Shown: one piece after another, positions 53,918 to 64,000 of the stretch
How positions within the stretch are numbered: the first letter of the stretch is position 1
Layout: every line of letters starts with the position of its first letter
Made by a program: the position numbers and the translations under genes
Notes under the pieces: generated by a model
Told to the model about the DNA's origin: nothing
Seen by the model: the letters and a program-made list of their open reading frames with translations, nothing else
Database searches by the model: none
NCBI GenBank assembly: GCA_948146395.1
Contig: OX411543.1
Coordinates: 70,980,948-71,044,947, forward strand
Direction: 5' to 3'
Source of the DNA: Fragum whitleyi
Taxonomy: Eukaryota; Mollusca; Bivalvia; Cardiida; Cardiidae
Length of the DNA stretch: 64,000 nt

Positions 53918-54196
53918 ATAAACATCATGAGATTCAGGATTGTGGAGCGAATCAGGCGCTCAGGCGCCTCTAATGATAATTTCACTGGTTGGGCGGTGAC
54001 ACCCCCCCCCCCTTTGTCAGGGTGTGAAGTCTGATCCTAGCTTATATCATCTTAGAGTCCCACTTTGACCAGAAAAGTAAAAAAAAAAAAAAAAAAAAAA
54101 ATTCAAATAAGATTTAAACTCACGCTTAGTGCATCCAGTGCTTTGAGCACTTTGATCTTGTAACTATTTTGCCAAGGTTTTTCATTCAGTCAATTA

Positions 54197-54395
54197 ATGG
54201 CATTTCATAAAAATTCGAATTTATTCCAAGCGCCGGCATATTGTTCCTTGATGAAGATAATGCCATTTGAGTTGATATTGAGAACGAGAGAGCAATTGTT
54301 AAAATTTTCCAGGAAGTTCAAAGTTATAGGAAGCATAACGGCCGCAATCCTCCTAGTAGTCATAGGTGTAATGGTACATAAAGATAAATCGCTCG
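54197..54395 (+). CDS. Glycosyltransferase exon 1 (signal anchor)
   Basis: The open frame starts after a stop at 54161-54163. The first ATG is 54197, with a second in-frame ATG at 54251 (MKIMPFEL). A hydrophobic anchor is followed by the stem residues HKDKSL. It ends in CTCG before GTAAGT, leaving one base that pairs with the two bases opening the exon at 58202. Assignment to this gene is inferred from phase, topology and position. The donor lies in the first unit of a 48/49-bp minisatellite. Confidence 0.62.
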
Positions 54396-57300
54396 GTAAG
54401 TTGATTTTTTCTGGACATAATGGTGCACAAAGATAAATCGCTCGGTAAGTTGATTTTTTCTGGACATAATGGTGCACAAAGATAACTCGCTCGGTAAGTT
54501 GATTTTTCTGGACATAATGGTGCACAAAGATAAATCGCTCGGTAAGTTGATTTTTCTGGACATAATGGTGCACAAAGATAAATCGCTTGGTAAGTTGATT
54601 TTACCTTGACATCATGACGAGGTGTTAAATAAGATCAGAAAAGGAAGTGCATTCATTTGGAATATTTCAGAATAGAGTTTTAAGGGACGCAGAATTTTGC
54701 GAGTCTGAGCCTAAAAAATATGTAGCCAGGACCCTCAAAAGTATCTGTTGTGGGTTCCACTAACCCTCTTGGGATAAATTTCAGAAACGAATTGAAGACC
54801 TAAAGTTGAGACCCGAATGTTCATACATACCAAACACTTTCTTTGTCTTTGACTCGGTAATAGATCTGAATACACATAAGAACAAGTTGCTTAAAGATAG
54901 TTTACATCTAAAGCATGGACTCAAAGAAAGGACACCGACGATCCCAAATGATTGAGTCTTTTTGACCCCGTTTTATTGATGCCGCACTAAAACCTTGCTA
55001 AAGTTTTGTGAAAAAAGGCCATTGAATTGGCTGGAAATACGGGTTCAAGACAGAATTTGCTACTCATAAACGTTGTTCGGACTTACTCAACGTCAGTTGG
55101 GATCTACAGCTGGTGAAAACTGTCACTCTGTTTTAATATTCCACCATCATCTTCATAACGTTATCTTTCAGAAGTAAATGATTATAATATTAATTGAAAT
55201 AAGTGGGTCAAGACGGCCTGTATCGATCCACTGACACTAAGCTAACATATTATCTATTTGTTTGCAGATTATCATCGATTTTATAAGAAGGTCCCTTTCC
55301 CATGACATGGAGGAATATTTCCAAGGAGCTTTAGTGCGCCCTTAGTCATATAATTAGCAACGTTTTATTTCACAAAAAATCTCTCAATAAATGTACAAGT
55401 TATGATATCAAGAACTGTTACATCAAAAAAAGGCCCCTTTTCCATGACGCAGCATCATATCACCAAAATCAACGAGGGTTAATAGGGAATATCCTAAGGA
55501 TCATTCTTGTGCAGATCGGTTGATCTCTGACTAGTAGATTTAGAGACGACTTTTTTATATTTCGTCATATGGGACCTTTTTTTCAGTGACTCAACGGTCC
55601 AAATAGTAAATGTTATTAACCAGATCAGATTTTAACACAGAAATCTGAAAGAGCATATCCAAATGATTACTCCTGTGAAATTTGATTGATTTCTAATCAG
55701 TTGTTACCGAGAAGAATATTTTTTTTTATATTTCATCGTATCGGATCTTTTTTTCAGTGAATTAACGGTCCGAAGAGTCAATGTTTTTGGCCAGATCAGA
55801 TTTTAATATAGAAATCTGGAAGAGCATGTCCTAAGGATTACTCCCGTTTAGTTTTTTTGAATTCTGATCTGTACATTCATCATTTTTAGGTGACCCGACA
55901 GCCTGTAGAGCCCACATTATAGTAATCATATGGACCCCCTTTTCAATGGGGTGACATCGCACATAGCCGATATAATAATTCGACTAAAATTATCGAAGAA
56001 ATCTGAAGAGCTTTACCCAAGCATCATTCCTATTCAGTTTAGTTAAATTCTGATTGGTAGTTTTAGAGAAGAAGATTTATTTACAAATACTATCATACGG
56101 GACTATTTAATGGGAGACGCAACAGCCTGTAGAGCCAATGTTTCCGACCCGATAAACAATTAACGAAGAAATCTAAAAGAGAATGTCTTAAGCACTATAC
56201 CTGTAAGGTTTAGATGAAATCAGTATTTTTAGAGAAGTAGGTTTTCTTGATATATTATAATATGGGACCATTTTTCGTTGACGCAACGGCCTATACAGCC
56301 GATCTTATCAGAAAAATCAGAATTTAACTAAGGAAAAATTGAAAGAGCATGTCCCAAGGACTATTCCAGTAGTTTCAGATAAGAAGAATTTTTTTTATAC
56401 ATGTATGTTATCATTGGGAACACTTTTTCAGTGATGCAAAGGCCTGCAGAGCCCATATAATCAACTCGATCAGAATTTAAAAAAAAAGAAATATGAAAAG
56501 CACATCCTAAGAATGATGATTGGATAAATTCTAACTAGTAGTTTCAGAGAAGAAGATTTTTCTTCTATTTCATCATAGAGGAACCCTTTTCGTTGACGCG
56601 ACAGTCCTTACAAAGCATCTTATCAGCCCCGTCGGAATAAAGGAAGAAATCTGAAAGAGCAAGAATCCCAAGAATCATTTCTGTGAAGTCTTGTTGAATT
56701 TTGAATTCTGATTCGAACATCGCTACGTCAACTTAACGTGCTTAAGTTGAAATTTTGCGTCCACGTTAATGCCAACATTTCTAAGATGAGTCGCACCCAT
56801 TTTTGTGAGATTTTAAGAAACTTGAAAACTCCGAAAGATGCGCAAAATTTACCACCGAAAACGTCCTTTTCTTTATTTCATTTTAAATGTCCCTTTAGTT
56901 TTAACAAGGGAACATAATTATCTTTTAAAAGCTCTTTTGCCGTGTTTTACTCACATACAGCCATGTTATAACAGGTAATCGACCATTGGGTCGCGAAGTG
57001 AGGCATGTACATGGAGCTCTCTTTAATTAAAGCGCACGCAAGAAGAAGCTAAAGGCTTCGTTATCGGCCCCAAGTTCCGACGAGTGAAGGGTGCAAGAGG
57101 GCGTAGACTGCCCTGCAATCAGGATGTTAAATCATTGGCGAAACGTTTTCCAAATGGTTCCCCACTTTGCACATGAGTGCTCGTGCAAACTGGGGTATCA
57201 TTTGGAAAACGTTTCGCCAGCTTCTATAACGTATCCGTCTCACGGATAAGCTAATCAGACAAAGTGGTGTATTTCCGCAGTTTGAGGTTAACCCTACAAC

Positions 57301-60300
57301 ATGTTGGACCTACAAATCTCCCCTTTTTCTAGTTCATATTTACTATTCTGTACTCACATAACAATTTGTACACTTTATCTCTTACGCTCACCCCGTCTTG
57401 ATATTCTTCGTTTGCCTTTGTTTTAAGGCCACTTTCAACATTATTGCAGTTATAACGCGGAAGCTGGTACATGTACACACGGTTTCCTGTCGTTTCTCAA
57501 ACAAGTACAACCTCAAATTTCACCCAAGTCAATAGCTGCTCGCCAAACTTAGGCGTGCTACTTAGCAAACCACAATTGGTTGGAGACAAATGACTCGTGT
57601 CATATTGACTTTTGTCAAATCTCGGATGAAGATTTGGTTCGAACTCATATCCCAAGGATTTACAGCATAATGAAATATCATTAAGGTAGCCAGTCTCGGC
57701 ATGTCATAATGTGTACGCAATAGTGTTGGGCAATCGGTTTCAAATCACAATCGTTAATGGAGTTTTTAGTTGGAAGAGTATATCAACTAATGATCGATTT
57801 AACAATCGTTTTCTTAGAAATTAATACAGCCATCCCAGTATCATCCTATGAACAATAGAACGTGAAAGTTTAGTTAAAACTCATGATCTAAGGACTCTTT
57901 CTGCTTATTTTTCTATCAACTTTATGGCTAAGTATGCAAGAGTTACAACTGCTTCCCGCTGGGCCATTAAGCTGATGTTGGTTTAAAACATCAACAACTT
58001 ATAATAGAATTCATTTATGTGTAGGAACTGATTAATCGATTTTGAAATTTCTTAGTCGATTATTACAATCAGAAGCCCAAGCCAACTGATTATCGATTAT
58101 AATTGATAAGTCTGCCCATCACAAGTACGCAACAGTCTTTTCCTGTGGATCATGCTACGGTAAGGATGTTTGAAATGTTTTATATTTTGTTACTTCAACA
58201 GTGTTACGGTTAAAACCATTTCCTGGACAAGAGGACTGGAAGAGCGTGTATAAGCGGACGGATCCCCCAAAGATCCCTAAAATCATACATCAGATCTGGA
58301 ACGAGGATGTAATACCGACCGAGTTTGTGGACAACGTGAGGAGTTTCGTGAAGCATAACAAGTATCCAGAGTGGGAGTACTATTTCTGGACACACGAGCT
58401 CGGACGAGAATTCATCAAAAGAAAGTTTCCCAAGCTCCTGGGTATATACGACTGCTCTAGTAAGTTCGAGTTTCAGTGCATTTTATTCTGCAGAATCGAA
58501 ATTTTGTTTCAAATTGTCAACGTTTGAGGCATTTCATCCAGTCTTGTTCAAGTTTTCCTCAAAAGATCCACAGAAAGCACGAAGGTAGGTAGGCCGAGAT
58601 CAGACTGCACAGCTGTGCAGGCTGATACCAGACTATTCTGCCTACCAAAGTTCTGTGTATAACAAGAATATGCCATAAACATCACTAGAAGAGTTTAAAT
58701 TTGAAACCCGTATAGCGGAAGTGGCCAAAAGGAACCATTCTATGTAAATAGTTAAAAAGGGAATCGCGCTCAACATAGGTATTGAATGATAAATATATTG
58801 CAAGTTCAATTGGACAAATAATAAATCTAGAAGAAGAGAGCAAGAATAGCCCAATATCGCTCACCCAACTAATATAAGATTACAGACAGGAAGCTTGTAA
58901 TAGCAAACCTATTATATAAACCCCATTGCATAAACGTAGTCATTTGATTAAATGGGCTATCCCAGCTTTGTCAACAACATTTTTCGTCCATCTTATGACC
59001 TATGCTTTATATTTTTTATTTGTGGTGGATGTTATTAAACGCCCTATTTCAAGACAATTACTTGAAGTTTTAATTGTCCACAGACAAACTAGTTTACCCA
59101 ATTTGGTCCAAATCAGCTTATCGCCAATTCTCTGTCCGGATTAAAATAGGGCATTTTGTTTGAATTCTTCAAAGTGGAGATAACCCTGTCCTGAAGCGCT
59201 ATATTTTGAAGGCCAATCAAAAATTTCATGACCAGACTTTTAAGAAGAGTCACCAAACGAACATTCTTTCCTAGTTTGGTTGAAATAGCAAAGTAATTTT
59301 GAAGGTGAAGTTGTTTAAAAATTTCGAAGTGAAATAATCCGATCCTACCATCCTCATATTTGTGGGACAAACAAAATTTCACGAACAAATTTTGCAAAGG
59401 CTCACCAAAATAAAACCAAGCCGAGTTGAAATTGGCCCTTTTCGTTTGGAAGATAAAAAAAGTTGTAAGATGTCCATGTTAAAATGAAATGCTTTCTGTT
59501 GCATCTATTTTTGTTGGCAAATCAAAATTTAATGCTATCTGTTGCATCTATTTTAGTTGGCCAATGAAAATTTCACAAACATTTTTACAAGTGTCATCAA
59601 AGGAACATTGTGCCATTACTTTTTTATTTTCCAGTTTCGGGAGAGCTGACTGAATTTTCTCAAAATTGGAATGAAAATAAATATGAGGTCCACCAATTTT
59701 ATTTCCACCGTTTTATTATTTTTACTTTTTCTTGCGTTTGAAAAATGGGTATTACTTATTTTTTTCTATTCAACCAACGTCACTGAGTGGAATTTTGTTC
59801 TTAAGAAAGTGTTAAAGTGCCATTTGACAAATCAACAGTTACTACAGGAATTATAGAGAGAGTTTTGATTTTGGAAAAATCTTCTGAAAAGAATTTAGGT
59901 GAAATTCCATTTTGTTTTATCTTTCAGATTTATACACAAAGCCAGACATCCTACGATTTGTACTCATCTACTATTTTGGCGGCACATATTTCGACCTTGA
60001 TGTCATCAACATTCGTCCATTAGATAGCTTCGTCAACAAGCGCGCATGCGCACTAACCGGTGCAATTCCTGAACACGTTCTTGTATACAATCTCACCGCC
60101 AAGTTCGCCGGGACAAACAATGCTATATTTCTGTGCCAACCAAACCATCAGTTTTTCAAATTACTCATAGACAGAACTGTCCAAAACTGGGAGTCCGATC
60201 CAACCAGAAGCCGCACGTGTCCTCGACCCGAGTTTCCCGTTACGTTATTGCAGTATCTAAATGATACCAATCAAGGTGACGTAATTCCCGAAATAGTTAA

Positions 60301-60583
60301 ACCACATTTTTTCGAACCTTTTTATGATCTGACGGTGACCAATATGTTAAAAAGAAAATGTTCGAGGTTAATCTATACAAGACTAAGTTCAGACCAGAAA
60401 AAGATCTGTGATAATTGGAGGAAACTGGGCGAGGACAGAAGAACTGTTCACGAAGATTCATACGCGATTCACACGTGGTACCATTCTGGAATCAATCCAG
60501 TAACGAGGGATCCTAAAAATAGAATCTATAAAATAGTTCCGAATGTGAAAATATTCGATTTGAAGACGGGTGAAATGACTTGA
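54197..60583 (+). CDS. Type II membrane glycosyltransferase with DXD motif (Gly_transf_sug / GT32-like), 3 exons
   Basis: The model joins 54197-54395, 58202-58459 and 59928-60583: 1113 nt, 370 residues plus stop, with compatible phases. If the in-frame ATG at 54251 is the start the protein has 352 residues. Exon 1 gives a short basic cytosolic tail and one membrane segment, VIGSITAAILLVVIGVMV, typical of Golgi type II enzymes. Exon 2 carries IPKIIHQIWNEDVIPTEF, the Gly_transf_sug opening. Exon 3 carries FGGTYFDLDVINIRPLD with the metal/nucleotide-sugar DXD (DLD), two N-glycosylation sequons (NLT, NDT) and the C-terminal HEDSYAIHTWYHSG. The sequence recalls OCH1/IPC-mannosyltransferase and A4GALT/A4GNT relatives. 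Donor sugar and acceptor cannot be told. It is separate from RalGPS and lies on the same strand. Confidence 0.85.
54362..54596 (+). repeat. Five-unit 48/49-bp minisatellite over the exon 1 splice donor
   Basis: CTCG-GTAAGT donors (last unit CTTG) start at 54396, 54445, 54494, 54542 and 54590. The unit is ATAAAGATAAATCGCTCGGT, AAGTTGATTTT..CTGGACATAATGGTGCAC. The first unit contains the true exon end. Reading past the first donor meets a TAA in the next unit. Confidence 0.95.
55290..56715 (+). repeat. Degenerate ~165-180-bp tandem array in glycosyltransferase intron 1
   Basis: About eight eroded units share ATATGGGACC-(T)n-CAGTGACGCAACGG, GATCAGATTTTAA..AGAAATCTGAAAGAGCATGT, CCTAAGGATTA(C/T)TCC and AGAGAAGAAGATTTTT landmarks, with GGGACC-type anchors near 55568, 55740, 55920, 56100, 56265, 56415 and 56575. 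Confidence 0.85.
56716..57108. other. Intronic DNA, nothing recognised
   Basis: No gene, RNA or repeat border was identified. Confidence 0.45.
57109..57220. repeat. Palindrome TTGGCGAAACGTTTTCCAAA ... TTTGGAAAACGTTTCGCCA
   Basis: Arms of about 45 bp also include CCCCACTTTGCAC / GTGCAAACTGGGG. Diverged relatives occur at 60604-60702 and 13130-13245. Confidence 0.9.
57221..58201. other. End of glycosyltransferase intron 1, nothing recognised
   Basis: Apart from a GAGTTACAACTGCTTCCCGC, TGGGCCAT half-hairpin (57930-57970) related to 16490-16564, no feature is evident. Confidence 0.5.
58202..58459 (+). CDS. Glycosyltransferase exon 2 (catalytic N-terminal half)
   Basis: This is a 258-nt exon between acttcaacag and GTAAGT. 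It encodes LKPFPGQEDW, then IPKIIHQIWNEDVIPTEF and a segment (PEWEYYFWTHELGREFIKRK) in which aromatic W-Y-FWT matches the family's Y-WTDE pattern. It ends in LLGIYD. Its GC content is higher than the surroundings, as expected for real coding sequence. Confidence 0.9.
58584..58650. repeat. Palindrome GTAGGTAGGC...CTGCACAGCTGTGCAG...GCCTACC
   Basis: Outer GGTAGGC / GCCTACC and inner CTGCACAGCTGTGCAG arms form a hairpin in intron 2. It shares the CTGCACA..TGTGCAGxCTGAT module seen at 10019. Confidence 0.85.
58651..59927. other. Glycosyltransferase intron 2 remainder
   Basis: It is AT-rich. It includes weak repeats of the form AATGAAATGCTTTCTGTTGC / AATGCTATCTGTTGCATCTA near 59480-59560 and eroded minus-strand tandem-repeat-like sequence (59150-59420: CAAACGAACATTC, GTTGAAATAGC). 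No exon signal. Confidence 0.5.
59928..60583 (+). CDS. Glycosyltransferase exon 3 (DXD catalytic half, terminal)
   Basis: It starts after tatctttcag and ends at TGA 60581-60583. It encodes KPDILRFVLIYYFGGTYFDL plus DVINIRPLD, with DLD as the DXD motif and Gly-Gly before it as in GT32 enzymes. The remaining ~180 residues include the sequon NLT, Cys-containing loops and a C-terminal SYAIHTWYHSG block seen in A4GALT-like proteins. An ATTAAA at 60912-60917 is a possible poly(A) signal. Confidence 0.93.
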
Positions 60584-60603
60584 GTAGATGCAAACACGAA
60601 TCT

Positions 60604-60702
60604 GCACTGCGTTCAAGATGAAACGTTTGTGACACGTTTATGAAATAGTACCCCAATTTGCACGTGTACACACGTGCAGAGGTGTATCATTTTTTAAACA
60701 TT
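60604..60702. repeat. Palindrome CCCCAATTTGCACGTGTACA / CACGTGCAGAGGTG
   Basis: It lies about 20 bp after the glycosyltransferase stop, in its 3' UTR. It is a diverged relative of 57109-57220. Confidence 0.75.
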
Positions 60703-61010
60703 CGCAAAAGGATTTTTCAAATTTTGAAAAATCGGGCTGGTTATAAGTGCTTTGTAGAAGTTCCTCAAGTTTGTTGAGACTGACAAGGTGACAGCGTTTC
60801 TACAGATATCCGCAGGGGATATTTCCCTCGATAAGTATTTTGCGTCGGCTTTCACCTTCAAACGTTTGCATCATACTCTTCGTAGCGCAATTGAAACTTC
60901 TTCCAACAAAGATTAAAGACAAAAACCAACGACACGATTTCTAATTTATTGTTTTATGTAAAAATATGTACAAACTATAGATACATCTCTTTAATGATTT
61001 CGTTGTTTTC

Positions 61011-61012
<2 letters not shown>

Positions 61013-61071
<59 letters not shown>
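61013..61071. repeat. (AT)n microsatellite
   Basis: A pure AT run of about 56 bp, paired with a second run at 61296-61345 on the other side of an inverted repeat. Confidence 0.98.
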
Positions 61072-61073
<2 letters not shown>

Positions 61074-61254
61074 AGAAAAAACAGAGAAGATATCGTAATT
61101 TGCCTTCTATATGGTTGTATTTGTTTAGTTTACAAAATCTTATAGAGAATAAATATAATATAATTCTACCGGTTTATTCTCTATAAAATTTTGTAAACTA
61201 AACAAATACAACCATACAGAAGGCAAATTACGATATCTTCTCTGTTTTTTCTCC
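61072..61254. repeat. Long near-perfect inverted repeat (~83-bp arms)
   Basis: GGAGAAAAAACAGAGAAGAT...TTATAGAGAATAAA (61072-61155) pairs with TTTATTCTCTATAAAATTTT...ATCTTCTCTGTTTTTTCTCC (61171-61253), with one or two mismatches. (AT)n tracts flank it. Confidence 0.95.
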
Positions 61255-61291
61255 CCGTATTTATACGTATTTGTGATTTTATTCGCTTTTA

Positions 61292-61295
<4 letters not shown>

Positions 61296-61345
<50 letters not shown>
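61296..61345. repeat. (AT)n microsatellite
   Basis: A second pure AT run. The 133-residue minus frame crossing it is an artefact. Confidence 0.97.
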
Positions 61346-61347
<2 letters not shown>

Positions 61348-62711
61348 TCATTTCTTTTGGGATTAACAGTTGATAGTTGCATAAAAAGCAGTTGAATTAT
61401 TGAAATGATAACCTCTCTCTTTTGCCACATATAGTCGAGGAGGGCCCAAAGATAATGATGAACTAAACCTTGGGTGATTTGACCCGAATTTGACCTCGTT
61501 GGAAAAAATGCTAAAATATCAATTACCGACATATATAACAATTAACAAAATATAAATTACATTCAATTCCGTTTTATGTTTATTCCTATGAACGCCCGTG
61601 CACAAATGAGTAGGAAAATCATATTTTAATTCATCTTAATATTTATCATTCATGAAAATAAATCTTTTGTGATTCATTTGATAAAGTAAACTGATATTCA
61701 CTGAAACAAGCTATTGGACGACCCAGTAGTAAAAAATAGTGAGTTCCGTAATACAACTCCATTACAACTTGTACCTTTTTAGCGCTCGGGCCTTTATTCT
61801 CTGTGTACACGGAAACTTTGTCAGTTTAAATTAATTCCAAGAAATTCTAACATTGTAATTTTGAAAATTTCTGTAAAATGGTTTTTTTTTTTTGAAAAGG
61901 AGGGAAGTTGTCTTCGACCGTTTGTAGAAGACAATAAAAGAACCTTTCGAATCTATTCTTTTTCCGTAATAAGCAAAATTGAAAGGCTATTTAAGTAGTT
62001 TTTTTACCAATTTGGATTGTATATATTAAAGAATGGGAATGCAAAGTGGCCGTTTAGAGGTTCGTTTCCATGTATTTCACCGGGTCAATTAAAACATTGA
62101 TAAGGTTATCACAGAATATAGATTTAACAATTCAGAATGAGTTTTTCTGAAATAAATATAGTTATTATATGAATATGGAAATTGATTAATACCTAATTAA
62201 TCTGTCGATTCATGCGGTCACTTGTTCATTCTATTATCAACGGAATTTCGCGAGAATTAATTACATTGATGTAAAATTGGTAGAATTCCAGGATATTGTT
62301 AGTTTTAAGTCCAAAAATATATACCAGTTTTGTCAAACAGCATTCAATGTCTTTGATGGAAAACATTCAATAATATGGAAACCTTCCTAAATGACAATAA
62401 ATCCCATAGTTTTTTTTAAAAAAAAAAATGCAATACTTGTACGTACGTACAACAAGAAATGTTGTAAGTAAAACAAGAAACTTGTTTTGTTTTCCACAAC
62501 TGAAATTACAAAGTGACGTCATTCAGACAGATTTCCCTGATTTTCCCAGGAGATCGGATGATATATTTTACCGTCCAATGAACAGGTACCAACTGGGAAC
62601 CCCAGAGAAATAATTTTTGAAAAAAGCGATTTAGTTCAGCAAGGGACAATAAGAGGTGTAAAAGACTTGTTAGAGGAAGGTAGTTTAGATTTGGTTTAGG
62701 GTAGAGTTTTG
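61346..62711. other. AT-rich intergenic DNA, nothing recognised
   Basis: No gene, RNA or repeat family was identified in this stretch. Confidence 0.5.
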
Positions 62712-62952
62712 GGGCCCGTTTTACTGAACGTCTTACGAAAAAATTAATCGTAAGTCAAAATCGCGAACCGTACCTGGTGTTTTTATTTATTTTTAGATTC
62801 TGCATTGCAATATCTCAAAGGAATCTTCATTAGAAGACAATACCAATGAGATGATGCTTGACGGAATTCTATATTTACTTACTATTGTAGAAGCAACTTT
62901 AATTTTTGACTTACGCAAAAATAGATCGTAAGTTATTTAGTAAAACGGGCCC
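62712..62952. mobile_element. MITE with GGGCCCGTTTTACTGAA termini
   Basis: GGGCCCGTTTTACTGAACGT / TTTAGTAAAACGGGCCC inverted ends enclose 241 bp. Subterminal ATCGTAAGTCAAAA / TTTTTGACTTACG also pair. Confidence 0.93.
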
Positions 62953-63657
62953 AGGGTCGGCAATTTTCCTCTTTCAATATTGCCTTTTCCGAGTATTGGC
63001 TAAAATTACTAATATCCTGCACGTGATGATGAAATTAACCTCATATTTCTTTCACAAAGTAATTATAGATCGACAGATACATGCGAGTATCAAGAGACCT
63101 TTTTGTTTGTATTTTGTAATGAACGCCTTGTTGTTCAGGTAGTGATTATCTCATGAAATGCAATACTTTTGTCTCACTGTTGATGGTTTGTTACTCATTT
63201 TTTGTCGTAAGATATACCTACTCATACACAGTACCAGCCAAATTCAACATTCAAAAATATAGTATTGAAAATGGCAAAGTTAGCCAATTTACGAACTTTT
63301 GCATTTTCAAAGCTGTATTTCTTCTATTTCCTTTTTTAAGTTTGTAATATTTCTGAGAAATGTTGTGCAATATATGTATTAAAATGGTATTGACAATACA
63401 TTTATTGGTCCTGTGAATGAGTAGGTTTTTCACAAATACAGCAAAACATGAGTAGCCAACCCGTAAATATTGACTATACTATATCATGTATTATATCAAC
63501 ATCATCAAGCACTCGAAATTCCCATAAGCTGTAAATTAATTCAATCGGTCCTCCATGTATGTTTCAAGAAAGAAATCCATGGATCAGAGTAAATTTGAAC
63601 TTTTACTTGAAGCCATCTATACTGGCTCACATATCTAACATATGTACGCGTTAAGAA
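62953..63657. other. AT-rich intergenic DNA, nothing recognised
   Basis: A 64-residue frame at 63153 starts with a hydrophobic segment. There is no family similarity or downstream exon to support it. Confidence 0.45.
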
Positions 63658-64000
63658 AAACAAGATGACCATGATGGTACCATATCACCCATCTTCTCTC
63701 TTTGACTTCTCCCTCATTAAAATCAAATGCTTGAAAAATCATTACATGACTTAAATATTTCAAAGAAAGACATTACTCTATTCATATGGTCCCTGCATCA
63801 ATTTCTAGCCTTTTATAAACAAGTTCATGTGACCTGGCCAACATTCTGACCAAGTTTCATAAAGATTGGGTCATATTTGTGGCCTCTAGAGTGTAAACAA
63901 GAAAATTATCATTAAGGCCCCTTTTCCCGTGATATGGCATGGATCTTTCTAATTTTCAATAGGGTTCAACCTTGTGACCTAGCCATTATTCTGACCAAGT
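63658..64000 (-). mobile_element. HINE-like element, minus strand, continues past the window
   Basis: It begins AACAAGATGACCATGATGGT, the complement of the terminal stem-loop. Tandem units follow with TCTGACCAAGTTTCATAAAG and TTGTGGCCTCTAGAGTGTAA, matching the ~130-bp core type of 19570-20172. Confidence 0.85.

Noticed and set aside
54205..54573. 122-residue minus-strand frame with repeated HHYVQKNQLTER-like units
   Set aside because: It is the antisense reading of the splice-donor minisatellite. The repetition comes from the DNA repeat.
58100..58201. A coding exon ending at the GTAAGG near 58160
   Set aside because: It would leave an intron of only about 40 bp before 58202, and the upstream sequence shows no similarity to the enzyme family.
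61140..61541. 133-residue minus-strand frame
   Set aside because: It crosses an (AT)n microsatellite (poly Tyr-Ile) and half of a long inverted repeat.
63153..63347. Small secreted protein with a signal-like N-terminus
   Set aside because: 64 residues, AT-driven, with no homology, splice context or repeat of the pattern. The hydrophobic start could be chance.

Overview
This is a low-GC eukaryotic window, intron-rich and dense in repeats. It most likely comes from a bivalve mollusc. That assignment rests on tRNA-headed SINEs with a molluscan-type body and tail, on repeats that open with an AGCTCACCTGAGCAC hairpin, and on the exon/intron style. It is an inference, because no species-specific gene is present. 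Only about 2.7 kb of the 64 kb is convincingly protein-coding. Almost every other open frame is a by-product of palindromes or tandem repeats.

Two genes are supported, both on the + strand. (1) From 5052 to 40875 there are sixteen exons of a RalGPS-type guanine nucleotide exchange factor: a RasGEF/CDC25 catalytic domain, a Ser/Pro-rich linker, a PH domain and a short conserved C-terminal tail. All sixteen exons join with consistent splice phases into 1605 nt (534 residues plus stop). The extreme N-terminal exon(s) and the promoter were not found and probably lie upstream. (2) From 54197 to 60583 there are three exons of a type II membrane glycosyltransferase with the DXD sugar-binding fold (Gly_transf_sug/GT32-like). 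A short signal-anchor exon is followed by two catalytic exons, giving 1113 nt (370 residues plus stop).

The rest is mobile and repetitive DNA. The largest component is a group of about eleven elements with an AGCTCACCTGAGCAC...GTGCTC..GGTGAGCT hairpin at the 5' end. They have internal tandem repeats (about 125 to 190 bp), a subterminal CTCAGGTGAGC inverted copy and a terminal stem-loop followed by CTTGTTT. This layout resembles non-autonomous Helentron/Helitron2 (HINE-like) elements. They are interspersed with tRNA-derived SINEs (two with clear target-site duplications), several MITE-like inverted-repeat families, large fold-back elements, a 168-bp tandem array and a degenerate ~165-180-bp array.

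Three local rearrangements affect the genes. RalGPS exon 7 is preceded by two tandem 115-bp copies of its acceptor plus exon 5' half. The 3' end and splice donor of glycosyltransferase exon 1 are amplified into a five-unit 48/49-bp minisatellite. At several exons a repeat ends or begins within about 20 bp of the splice site.
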